A program made the translations under genes and the position numbers. The notes under the pieces were generated by a model. That model was given only the letters and a program-made list of their open reading frames with translations. It was not told where the DNA came from and made no database searches. Below, one piece after another: positions 54,848 through 63,227 of a DNA stretch of 64,000 bases; position 1 is the first letter of the stretch, and every line of letters begins with the position of its first letter. The stretch lies in the NCBI GenBank assembly GCA_963787645.1, contig CAWBDS010000003.1, positions 806,001 through 870,000 of the forward strand, given 5' to 3'. The DNA comes from Palsa-504 sp963787645. Lineage in GTDB: Bacteria > Actinomycetota > Actinomycetes > Streptosporangiales > Streptosporangiaceae.

Positions 54848-55924
54848 GTGAAGGTGTCCGGCAAGTACGCGCTGCGGGCCGCGCTGGGTCTCGGCCTGAT
54901 GGCGGCCGTTTCGGTCTCGTCCGCGGCCGCGGTGTCGGCGGGCTCGCTGCCGGACCGGGCCTACCCGAACGTGGTCTACACGCGGTCCTCGAGCGGCAGC
55001 CCGCTCGCCGCCGATATTTACTCTCCGGCCGCGCAGGCCAGGCCGGTCCCGGTCGTGATCATGGTCCACGGCGGCGGCTTCAACACCGGCGACAAGGCGG
55101 GACTGACCCCGTACGCCTCGGCCATGGCCGCCGTCGGGTTCGTGGTGGTCAACGTCAACTACACCCTCTCGATCGCCGGGCAGGCCGGATACCCCGCGCA
55201 GGTCCAGGAGATCCGGGACGCCATCACCTGGACCATCGCCCACGCCCGTCAGTACGGCGGGGACCCGACCCGGCTCGCCCTGGTGGGTTTCTCGGCCGGC
55301 GGTTACCTGGCCGCCATGGCCGGCCTGCAGGACAACGGGCTCCCGGGCCGGCCCGTCAAGGCCATCGTCACGCTGTCGGCGCCGTTGGACCTGCCGGCCA
55401 TCGACCAGATGTTCCGGGCCCGGATCGCGGTGTGCGGCTACCGGGCCTCCTGCCCGCAGCAGCCGGACTCCCGCGCGCCGTCCTCGTTCGGCACCTTGTT
55501 TGACTTCCTCGGCTGCCCGAAGGGCAACTGTTCAACTCAGCTGATCCAGGACGCGTCGCCGCGCAGTCACGTGAGCACCGGGGATCCGTCGTTCCTGATC
55601 TTCAATTCCGCGGATGAGCTGATCCCGTCCAGCCAGGCCACCGACATGGCCAGCGCGCTGCAGGCTGACCAGGTGCCGGAAAAGGTGGTCATCGTGCCCG
55701 GCACCCAGCACGGCGAGGCCTACCTGCCCGATGTGAGCGGGAGCATCCTGCAGTACCTGGGCGGGGAGCTGGGCGCCACGCCGACCGGGCACCTCGCGTA
55801 CAGCGCGCCGTCGTCCGCGTCCGGGCCGTCAGCCCTGCTGGTGGCCTGCTGCCTGGTGGTCGCGGCCGGGAGCGTCGGCATCATCGCGCTGACCGTACGC
55901 AGGCGGCTGGCCGGGCGCCCGTGA
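54848..55924 (+). CDS. Secreted, C-terminally anchored alpha/beta hydrolase
   Basis: A 358-residue esterase/lipase of the HGGG class. N-terminal signal peptide (residues 1-31), oxyanion motif VIMVHGGGFNTGDKAG, nucleophile Ser in ALVGFSAGGYLAAMAG, Asp in FNSADELIP, His in GTQHGEAY. A C-terminal helix (SALLVACCLVVAAGSVGIIAL) followed by TVRRRLAGRP anchors it in the membrane. No LPXTG or PEP motif is seen before the helix. Likely removes or transfers acyl groups on an exported polymer or lipid. Confidence 0.82.
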   Translation: MKVSGKYALRAALGLGLMAAVSVSSAAAVSAGSLPDRAYPNVVYTRSSSGSPLAADIYSPAAQARPVPVVIMVHGGGFNTGDKAGLTPYASAMAAVGFVVVNVNYTLSIAGQAGYPAQVQEIRDAITWTIAHARQYGGDPTRLALVGFSAGGYLAAMAGLQDNGLPGRPVKAIVTLSAPLDLPAIDQMFRARIAVCGYRASCPQQPDSRAPSSFGTLFDFLGCPKGNCSTQLIQDASPRSHVSTGDPSFLIFNSADELIPSSQATDMASALQADQVPEKVVIVPGTQHGEAYLPDVSGSILQYLGGELGATPTGHLAYSAPSSASGPSALLVACCLVVAAGSVGIIALTVRRRLAGRP

Positions 55925-55931
55925 TCCGCCG

Positions 55932-57035
55932 ATGACGGGCGCGATGCGGATCTCGCTGGTCTGCCCCGGGTTCCCGCCCCAGCTGGGCGGGGTCGAGACG
56001 GTGGCCGGACAGCTGGCCGACGAACTGCACGAGCGCGGCCACCAGGTGACGGTCTACGCCCAGCGTCCCCGCGGCTCCGCCTTCGCGGCCCGGCCCGGCT
56101 ACCCGGTGCACCGGTTCGCCGACTGGACCGGCTCCCGGCAGTTCCCGGTCGCGCCGGGCCTGGTGCGCGCGCTGTGGCGAGACAAGGCCTCGGTCGATGT
56201 CATCCACGCCCACAGTTTCCACGCGGTGCCCGCGCTGATGGCCGCCACCGTGCCGGACGTGCCGCTGGTCTTCACCCCGCACTTCCACGCCGTCGGTCAC
56301 ACCAGGATCGCCTCCCTCCTGCACGTCGGGTACGACCGGGTGGCCACGCTCATGTTCCGGCGGGCGGACCAGGTGACCTGCGTCTCGGAGGCGGAGTCCG
56401 AGCTGCTGCTGCGGCGGTACCCGTTCGTGGCGCCCCGGCTCTCGGTCGTCCCGCTCGGCGCGGACGTCCAGGCCCTGCTGGCCGCCGAGCCGTTTCCCGC
56501 TGACCAGCCGGTCGTGCTGATCGCCGGGCGGCTGGAACCCTACAAACGCGCCGACCTGGCCGTCCGGGCCTTCGCGCGGATGCGGCACGACGCCCGGCTG
56601 GTGGTCTGCGGAACTGGCTCGCACGAGCCGGCGCTGCGGCGCCTGGCTCGCGAGCTGGGGATAACCGAGAAGGTCCGCTTCCTGGGCCAGGTCAGCGACG
56701 AAGATCTGCGCCGCTGGCAGCGCACGGCCACCTCGACGGTGAGCCTGTCCACCCGCGAGGCGTTCGGGCTGGTGCTGCTCGAGGCGATCGTGGCCGGCAG
56801 CCGGGTGGTGGCTTCGGCCATTCCCGCCCATACCGAGCTGGCGAGCCGGCTGGGGAGCGCCGGCGCACGGATCGCCATCGTGGTCTCCGAGGTGGCGGCC
56901 GTGGCCGAGGCGCTGGACCAGCAGGCGGAGCTGGGCCGCGTGGCCACGCCGTCCGGTCCCAGTCCGGACGACCCCAGCCTGGACTGGTCCGAGACGGCCC
57001 GGCGGTTCGAGGCCATCTACCGGGCGGCGAGGTGA
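55932..57035 (+). CDS. GT4-family glycosyltransferase
   Basis: A 367-residue GT-B enzyme. N-terminal acceptor domain RISLVCPGFPPQLGGVETVA, IHAHSFHAVPALMA and FTPHFHAVGH. C-terminal sugar-nucleotide domain VVLIAGRLEPYKRADLAVRA, GQVSDEDLRRWQRTA and the E-x7-E motif STREAFGLVLLEAIVAGSRV. ATG 55932 and 55944 are both possible starts. The next GT gene begins 4 bases after its stop. Confidence 0.88.
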   Translation: MTGAMRISLVCPGFPPQLGGVETVAGQLADELHERGHQVTVYAQRPRGSAFAARPGYPVHRFADWTGSRQFPVAPGLVRALWRDKASVDVIHAHSFHAVPALMAATVPDVPLVFTPHFHAVGHTRIASLLHVGYDRVATLMFRRADQVTCVSEAESELLLRRYPFVAPRLSVVPLGADVQALLAAEPFPADQPVVLIAGRLEPYKRADLAVRAFARMRHDARLVVCGTGSHEPALRRLARELGITEKVRFLGQVSDEDLRRWQRTATSTVSLSTREAFGLVLLEAIVAGSRVVASAIPAHTELASRLGSAGARIAIVVSEVAAVAEALDQQAELGRVATPSGPSPDDPSLDWSETARRFEAIYRAAR

Positions 57036-57039
57036 CGGC

Positions 57040-58293
57040 GTGCGCCTGATCCAGCTAACCGACCTGTACCAGCCGGCCATCGGCGGCCTGGAACGCTTCG
57101 TCCTGCTGCTGTCCGAGCAGCTGGCCCGCCGCGGGCACGAGGTCCACGTGGTGACCAGCGCGCTGGCCGGGGTCCCCGCCGCCGAGACGTCCGCCGGGGT
57201 GAGCGTGCACCGGCTCCCGCTGCTGTACCAGAAGCTGGGGCCCCGGCTCAGCCACGACCCGGCCCGGCCGTTCCACCCGCCGGCTCCCGACGCGCTGTTC
57301 CGGCGTCAGCTGGCCAGCCTGGTCCGGGAGCTCGAGCCGGACGTCATCCACGCCCACGCCTGGAGCGTGTTCTCCTGCCTGGCCCGCTCCTTCCCGCCCG
57401 TGCCGGTCATGGTGACCGCGCACGACTACGGCCTGGTGTGCGCGAGGAAATCGCTGGTGAGCAGCTCGGAGGTGATGTGCCCGGGGCCGTCCTGGCGGCG
57501 CTGCGGGCCGTGCGCGGGCGCCCACTACGGTCCGGTCAAGGGCCGCGCGCTGGCGGCCGCATCACTGTCCAGCCGCCGGCTGCTGACCAAGGTGACCAGG
57601 TTCACCGCGGTGAGCGACTACGTGGCGGACCGGCTGTCGCCGGTCATCGGCCGGCCGGTGCAAACCCTGCACTCTTTTGTGCCCGACGCTCTGTACGAGA
57701 ACGGATGGCAGGCGGAACGGCCGGAGTTCGTGCCCGCGCAGGACGGCTACCTGCTCTACGTCGGCCAGCTGTCCCGGCATAAGGGCGTCGACGTCCTGCT
57801 GGCCGCCTACCGGCGGCTCACGTCTGCCCCGCCGCTGGTCATGCTCGGGACGCCGCATCCGAGCGGCCCGGATCCCCGTTCCCTCCCGGCCGGCGTCACG
57901 CTGCGGACCAGCGTCCCGCACCGCGATGTCCAGGCCGCCATGGTGCGGGCGGCTTGCGTGATCGTCCCGTCGGTGTGGCCCGATCCGCTGCCCATGACGG
58001 TCAGCGAAGCGCAGAACTGCGGCGTGCCGGTCATCGCGTCCGCGGTCGGCGGGATACCCGAGCAGATCATCGACGGGCAGACCGGCTGGCTGGTCCCCGC
58101 GGGAGATGACCGGGCCCTGGCCAGCCGGCTCAGCGACGTGCTGGCCAACGCCGACCGCAGGCGGCAGATGGGCCAGGCCGGGCGGCGGCACGCCCGCCGG
58201 TTCACCGCCGCGTACGCGACCGGCCGGTACGAACAAGCGCTGCTGGAGACCGCCCAGACCGCCCCGCGAGCCGGAAGGCCATTGGTGAATTGA
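57040..58293 (+). CDS. GT4-family glycosyltransferase
   Basis: A 417-residue GT-B enzyme: LTDLYQPAIGGLERFVLLLS at the N-terminus, YLLYVGQLSRHKGVDVLLAA, and the nucleotide-sugar E-x7-E region PSVWPDPLPMTVSEAQNCGV. Cysteine pairs in the acceptor domain (MCPGPSWRRCGPCAG) resemble those in glycosyltransferases building exopolysaccharides. Starts at GTG 57040. Presumably adds a second sugar after the preceding enzyme. Confidence 0.88.
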   Translation: MRLIQLTDLYQPAIGGLERFVLLLSEQLARRGHEVHVVTSALAGVPAAETSAGVSVHRLPLLYQKLGPRLSHDPARPFHPPAPDALFRRQLASLVRELEPDVIHAHAWSVFSCLARSFPPVPVMVTAHDYGLVCARKSLVSSSEVMCPGPSWRRCGPCAGAHYGPVKGRALAAASLSSRRLLTKVTRFTAVSDYVADRLSPVIGRPVQTLHSFVPDALYENGWQAERPEFVPAQDGYLLYVGQLSRHKGVDVLLAAYRRLTSAPPLVMLGTPHPSGPDPRSLPAGVTLRTSVPHRDVQAAMVRAACVIVPSVWPDPLPMTVSEAQNCGVPVIASAVGGIPEQIIDGQTGWLVPAGDDRALASRLSDVLANADRRRQMGQAGRRHARRFTAAYATGRYEQALLETAQTAPRAGRPLVN

Positions 58294-58333
58294 TCTGCGT
58301 CCGATCCATCGAAGCGCAACTCGGGAGGCCCTC

Positions 58334-59410
58334 ATGAGGCGGGTGCACAGCGTCGGCCTGACCATAGCCATATCCGCCCTGACGGTGGCGGCGATCGCGG
58401 CCATGCCATCCCCCCGAGCCGGCCTGCCCCAGGGCGCCCTGCCCCAGGCCGCCCTGAAGAGCGCGAGCGGGGAGCTTTCGGCCGGCCAGGACGCCTCGGT
58501 GTCGAGCCAGATCCTGAACCTCAAGGAGATCAATTACTACCCGGCCGACAACGCGTGGACGTACATGTGGACCAACTTCCAGCCGACCGTGATCGGCCAG
58601 GACTTCGCCAAGATCCACGCCCTGGGCGCGAACGTCGTCCGCATCTTCATCGAGCCGTCCGTGTTCGGTTACCCGACCGTCTCCTCGACCTATGCCGGCG
58701 AGCTGTCCCAGGTGCTCGCGCTCGCCGCGCAGAACGGGCTGCGGGTCCACCTGACCCTGTTCGACCTGTGGTCCCAGGTCACCGACATCACGGGCAGCGA
58801 ACAATGGGTGTCGAGCCTGCTGTCCGGATACTCCGGTGACTCGGAGATCGCCATCGTCGAGCTGCACAACGAGATCAACACGCAGAATTCGGCGGCGGTG
58901 ACCTGGGTGACCAAGTTGCTGCCGTACATCGCCACCGTCATGCCCGGCACGGCGCGAACGGTATCGGTCGCGTATATCTCGCCCCAGCTGTTCCAGCAGT
59001 TCACGCAGGCGCTCAAGAACGCGAACACGCTGCCGGACTTCTGGGACTATCACTACTACGGCTCCGCGTCGGGAGCCTACAACCAGCTGAAGACGATCCA
59101 GAGCCTGGCCTCGCCGCTGCCGCTGTTCATCGGGGAGACCGGATACAGCACGGCCGGGACGTCGCAGACCCAGGCGGCGGCCGAACAGGCCCAGGCCTCC
59201 TACTACCAGAGCCTGTTCACCGCCACCAAACAGCTGGGCCTGCCCAGCCCGGCGCCGTGGATCTACAGCGACTTCGCCTCCGGGGCGATCCCGCCCACGG
59301 TCGAGGCGGGCGCGAGCCAGTACGGCTACGGCCTGTTCCGGCTGGGTGGCACGGCCAAGCCGGCCGCCACCATCGTGCAGGAGGGGTTTAACGGGACGCT
59401 GGGCGGCTAG
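58334..59410 (+). CDS. GH5-like secreted glycoside hydrolase
   Basis: A 358-residue TIM-barrel hydrolase with an N-terminal signal peptide (residues 1-28). The acid/base Glu lies in IAIVELHNEINTQNSAA and the nucleophile Glu in LPLFIGETGYSTAG, as in cellulase/mannanase families. GGGAGG lies about six bases before ATG 58334. Last gene of the operon; such enzymes often trim the polymer made by their neighbours. Its stop overlaps the convergent hydrolase by 4 bases. Confidence 0.82.
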   Translation: MRRVHSVGLTIAISALTVAAIAAMPSPRAGLPQGALPQAALKSASGELSAGQDASVSSQILNLKEINYYPADNAWTYMWTNFQPTVIGQDFAKIHALGANVVRIFIEPSVFGYPTVSSTYAGELSQVLALAAQNGLRVHLTLFDLWSQVTDITGSEQWVSSLLSGYSGDSEIAIVELHNEINTQNSAAVTWVTKLLPYIATVMPGTARTVSVAYISPQLFQQFTQALKNANTLPDFWDYHYYGSASGAYNQLKTIQSLASPLPLFIGETGYSTAGTSQTQAAAEQAQASYYQSLFTATKQLGLPSPAPWIYSDFASGAIPPTVEAGASQYGYGLFRLGGTAKPAATIVQEGFNGTLGG

Positions 59411-60312
59411 CGGGCCGCCCGGCTCAGGTCATGGACGCGGCGCAGGACCAGCTGGATCAGCTCATCCTGGACGGCGACGTCTTCCAGGCCGTGCACCGGG
59501 CCGTCGATCAGCGTCCAGCCCAGGCCGCCCGGACGGTCCCGCAGCCGCCGGATCGCGTGCGCGGCAGCCGGATCGCCGTCGACGCGAGCCAGGTTCCCGT
59601 CGCTGGTCCCGAAGACGACCTCGACGTGCCGTCCGGTGGTGACCAGCTGGGCCAGCTCCCGCTCGACGAGCAGGCCCCGGGCCGGGCCGGCCGCGGCGGC
59701 TGGCTCGGGCCGGGTCCGGGTGCCCAGCCGGGTCAGGGCCACCGCGGCCCTAGTCCGGGCCAGGGTCGCGAGCCGGGCCAAGTACCAGCGCCGGTACTGG
59801 CGGTTGGCGGCCAGCAGGCGCAGCGCTGCGGGGCTGAGCATCTCGCCGGCCCGCTCGCGCAGGGAGGCCATCCGCCCGGCACCGGACAGGGCCAGCGGCG
59901 GACTGACCAGGATCACGCCGCTCACATCGCTCCGGGCCGCGCTGGCCACGACGCTGGGGATCGCGCCGAAGCAGCTGCCCACCACCACCAGGCGCCGGCA
60001 GCCGGCCGCCCGGAGCGCGTCCATCGCGACCGTCGCGTCGGTGACCGGCTGGCCGGCCAGGGTGAGGGCGAACTCGCCGGAGCTCTCGCCGGTGCCCGCG
60101 AAGTCGAATCTCAGCGACCGGACCCCATCGCGGGCCAGCCGCCTGGACAACGCGGTCCACGTTCCGTTGCGGTGGGCGGAGAAATTGTTGGCCCCGCTGT
60201 GCGCGAGCACCACGCCGACGTCCGCGGGTGAGACGGCGGGCTCGGTGAGCACGGCGAAGACCGCTTCCGGGCCGGACCGCAGATAGCGCGCGGTTTCGGC
60301 GACCCCGCTCAT
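59407..60312 (-). CDS. Alpha/beta hydrolase (exosortase-A-associated hydrolase-1-like)
   Basis: A 301-residue hydrolase. GVVLAHSGANNFSAHRNGTW, LRFDFAGTGESSG and nucleophile-elbow region LVVVGSCFGAIPSVVA (G-x-C-x-G, Cys where Ser is usual), with the catalytic His probably in IDGPVHGLEDVAVQ. Last gene of the three-gene acyl-ligase operon, starting in an ATGA overlap. The fold and pairing resemble the tandem hydrolases of exosortase-A polysaccharide loci. Confidence 0.75.
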   Translation of the reverse strand: MSGVAETARYLRSGPEAVFAVLTEPAVSPADVGVVLAHSGANNFSAHRNGTWTALSRRLARDGVRSLRFDFAGTGESSGEFALTLAGQPVTDATVAMDALRAAGCRRLVVVGSCFGAIPSVVASAARSDVSGVILVSPPLALSGAGRMASLRERAGEMLSPAALRLLAANRQYRRWYLARLATLARTRAAVALTRLGTRTRPEPAAAAGPARGLLVERELAQLVTTGRHVEVVFGTSDGNLARVDGDPAAAHAIRRLRDRPGGLGWTLIDGPVHGLEDVAVQDELIQLVLRRVHDLSRAAR

Positions 60313-61226
60313 CCGGTGGCCCACGTGCGCAGCAGCCAGTCGCGGGTGCCGGTCATGAGCTGCGCTTCGGTGGCTTGCATGGCCGCCGCGACCGCGGCGC
60401 CATCGGGGATGAACCACGGATCTTCGGCCAGCTTGACCGGCTGCACGTCGACCAGGACGCCGCGCGCCGTCCAGTCCGCGGCCAGCCGGTCCGCCGCGGC
60501 CGCCCGGCTGCCCCGGAACGGCTGGAGCAGAACCCCGCCAGCCTGGGGCAACGTGTCGGCCAGCCGCCTGGTGACCAGGGAATCGTAAAGGGAGGTGGTA
60601 ACGGTAAAGCCCATGACGTCCAGCTGACCCTCGCGAGCCAGCGTGGCCAGCGACTCCTCGGTCGTGGCGGGCCGCGCCCCGCCCGCCCGGGTGGCCGCGA
60701 TCAGCCGGGCCCGGAAGAAGTCCCGGAAGAAGTGCCCGCCGTCGATGACCGGCTTCCACAGCAGCAGCGGCGCCCCGCGGTATGCGCTCAGCGCCCGGGC
60801 CGCGACCAGCGCGCCCGCGCCCGCACCCAGGAACGCGACCCGGCCGGCCGAGGTCAGCCTGGTAGCGGCCACGGTCACGTCCAGCGCGTCACGGGCAAAG
60901 GCGTCCAGGGACATCGGCCCGGCCGCGCTGTTGCCGACGCCGCGGTAATGGAACCGGGCGACGGCCAGCCCGGCGGTCGCGATCGTCCGGGCCAGCCGCA
61001 CCTCGCGCCGGTAATCGGTGTGCTGTTCGGCAAACAGCGAACTGCACACGATCAGCACGCCTGAGGGCGGCTGCTCGGCGGGCTCGTGCAGGACCATGAA
61101 CAGGGTCCCGTCGGGGCGTTCGAGGAATCCAGCTGACTCCCGCACCGGGCCGGCGGTCGTCTGAGCCGAGTTGGTCAGGCTCGACGCCGCAGGCGGGGCG
61201 GTCAGCTGGTCGCCGGGTCCGGCCAC
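60309..61226 (-). CDS. Alpha/beta hydrolase-like protein without obvious nucleophile
   Basis: A 305-residue alpha/beta-hydrolase fold: LIVCSSLFAEQHTDYRREVR, ARFHYRGVGNSAAGPMSLDA, and a nucleophile-elbow position reading AFLGAGAGALVAARAL, with Ala where Ser or Cys would stand. DLLLWKPVIDGGHFFRD-like (LLLWKPVIDGGHFFRDFF) is typical of exosortase-A-associated hydrolase 2. Starts at GTG 61226, 25 bases inside the ligase gene. It may bind rather than cleave, or act with its partner. Confidence 0.68.
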   Translation of the reverse strand: MAGPGDQLTAPPAASSLTNSAQTTAGPVRESAGFLERPDGTLFMVLHEPAEQPPSGVLIVCSSLFAEQHTDYRREVRLARTIATAGLAVARFHYRGVGNSAAGPMSLDAFARDALDVTVAATRLTSAGRVAFLGAGAGALVAARALSAYRGAPLLLWKPVIDGGHFFRDFFRARLIAATRAGGARPATTEESLATLAREGQLDVMGFTVTTSLYDSLVTRRLADTLPQAGGVLLQPFRGSRAAAADRLAADWTARGVLVDVQPVKLAEDPWFIPDGAAVAAAMQATEAQLMTGTRDWLLRTWATG

Positions 61227-62905
61227 TGGTGCACCACGCGCAGCGTCCCCTTGGTGAAGGCTTCCCCGGCCGCCGACCGGCGGAGCTTGCCGGAGGTGGT
61301 CTTGGGGATGGTCCGCGGCCTGATCAGGACGACCGCGTCGGCGGCGACTCCGTGCTGTTCGACCACCGCGCGGCGGATCTTCTCGACCACGCGCTCGGGG
61401 TCGGCGCTGGTGTTCACCGCGACTTCTTGGATCAGGACCAGCAGCTCCCCGGAGTCGGCGGGCACGCAGACCGCCACTCCGCAGCCCGGACGCAGGGCCG
61501 GGTCGGCGGCGTCCATGGTCTGCTCGATGTCCTGCGGGTAGTGGTTACGGCCGCGCACGATGAGCAGGTCCTTGGCCCGGCCGGTGACGTACAGCTCGCC
61601 GCGCCAGAACGCGCCCAGGTCCCCGGTCCGCAAGACACCGCCGGGGAAGAGTTCCGAGGACAGGTCCGGGCGCCCCCAGTAACCGTCGGCGACATGGGGG
61701 CCGGCCACCCGGATCTCGCCCACGATGCCGTCACCGACCGGCTCACCGCTCACCGGGTCGCAGATGGTCACGACCGACCGGGGCGCGGGCGGTCCGCACG
61801 ACACGAGCGGCCGGCCGGCTGGCGCGCCGACCGGGACGACATGCCCTCGGGTCAGCTCTTCGGGGTCGGCCCACAGCGTCGACCCGGGCTCACGCCGGCG
61901 CACCGACACCATCAGCGTCGCCTCCGCTAGGCCGTACCCGGCCCACAGCGAGTTCGGCGCCAGCCCGCAAGCGGCGAACTTGGCGGCGAACTCCGCGACG
62001 GTCCGCTCCCTGATCGGCTCAGCACCGCTGCCCGCCACGGTCCAGCAGCTCAGGTCGATCCCTTCGACGTCGTCGATGCGCTCGATGCACTGCTCGAAGG
62101 CGAAGTTCGGGGCCCAGGAGAAGGTCGCCCGGTAATGGGAGATGGCCCTCAGCCACCGGTCCGGGCGGCGCAAGAACGCTTCCGGGGCCATGTGGACGGT
62201 CCGGAACCCGACGGCCAGCGGGGTAAGAATCTTCGAGATCAGGCCCATATCGTGGAACGGCGGCAGCCAGCTGCAGGCCACGGTGTCCTGGGTCAGCCCG
62301 ACGACCTCCCGGATCATCTCGATATTGGCCATCAGGGCCCCGTGGGTGACCCGGACGCCGCGCGGGCTGGCCGTGGAGCCGGAGGTGTACTGCAGGAACG
62401 CCACGTCGCCGGGAGCCAACCCGACCGGCACGTAGGCCTCGGCCGGACTGACGGGCTGGTCGGTGAGGACCCAGGACGGACTCTGCGGCCCGGCGTCCAG
62501 GGACGCCAGCAAGGGCAAGAGGCCGGACGCGGTGATGGCCACGGCCGCGCCGGCGTCGGACCAGATGCCGCGCAGCCGCTCGGCCCCCCGGGCGCCCATG
62601 AACGGAGTCGGCGGATAGGCGGGCACGGCGATCGCGCCGGCGTAGATGCAACCCAGGAACCCCGCGACCATGTCCCGGCCCGGCAACTGCAAGAGGAGTA
62701 CGCGGTCACCGGGTCGCACGGCGGCCGACTGCAGATCGGCGGCCACGATCCGCGCCGCCCGGTCCAGGTCGGCAAATGACCAATTTTGCTCGCCCGCCGG
62801 TTCGCCGTCGACAAGAAAGGTCAGCGCCGGGCGATCCGTATACCGTTCCGCCGACTGCTGGACTGCGCCGAGAAAAGTCCGTGCAGCAGTAATTTCGGTA
62901 AGCAT
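61202..62905 (-). CDS. Fatty acyl-AMP ligase
   Basis: A 567-residue adenylate-forming enzyme. P-loop-like motif FLQYTSGSTASPRGVRVTHG, SWLPPFHDMGLISKILTPLA, AGYGLAEATLMVSVRRRE and hinge LYVTGRAKDLLIVRGRNHYP, with the C-terminal Lys in IPKTTSGKLRRS. The HDMGLI and GRNHYPQDIE strings are typical of FAAL/FadD32-type enzymes that load acyl-AMP onto ACP rather than CoA. Probable partner is the ACP at 54552-54845. First gene of a three-gene minus-strand operon. Confidence 0.88.
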   Translation of the reverse strand: MLTEITAARTFLGAVQQSAERYTDRPALTFLVDGEPAGEQNWSFADLDRAARIVAADLQSAAVRPGDRVLLLQLPGRDMVAGFLGCIYAGAIAVPAYPPTPFMGARGAERLRGIWSDAGAAVAITASGLLPLLASLDAGPQSPSWVLTDQPVSPAEAYVPVGLAPGDVAFLQYTSGSTASPRGVRVTHGALMANIEMIREVVGLTQDTVACSWLPPFHDMGLISKILTPLAVGFRTVHMAPEAFLRRPDRWLRAISHYRATFSWAPNFAFEQCIERIDDVEGIDLSCWTVAGSGAEPIRERTVAEFAAKFAACGLAPNSLWAGYGLAEATLMVSVRRREPGSTLWADPEELTRGHVVPVGAPAGRPLVSCGPPAPRSVVTICDPVSGEPVGDGIVGEIRVAGPHVADGYWGRPDLSSELFPGGVLRTGDLGAFWRGELYVTGRAKDLLIVRGRNHYPQDIEQTMDAADPALRPGCGVAVCVPADSGELLVLIQEVAVNTSADPERVVEKIRRAVVEQHGVAADAVVLIRPRTIPKTTSGKLRRSAAGEAFTKGTLRVVHQWPDPATS

Positions 62906-63227
62906 TTCATCACTTTAGCCGAGGCCGGCTCATCCGCCCAATAATTCTTTATGGGCCCTCGACATCGTCCTGACCAGCGGGTACATGCTCACGAATCGGG
63001 CTAATTAGACTTTTATGAGGGTAAAAGCGACTTTCGCTGGCATCTCCTGGGAGCGTTGTTACCAGCTGAGAAAAAAGTGGCCTGCGAACGATTGCTTTCG
63101 GGTGTCGGGGATGACATTATCGGTGTCTATCCTCATATCCCTATAAGCAATAGGGAATGCTTGCGCGAATCGTTTCGTCGGCGGGGCAGAACGGGCGCAA
63201 TCGTCATGAAGGGCTGGGGGGAGCATC
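62906..63227. other. AT-rich divergent intergenic region
   Basis: About 320 bases between the ligase and GT2 genes, clearly less GC-rich than the rest. Contains agcga-ctt-tcgct near 63028-63040 and several TA-rich strings. No gene seen; likely promoters for both directions. Confidence 0.55.
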
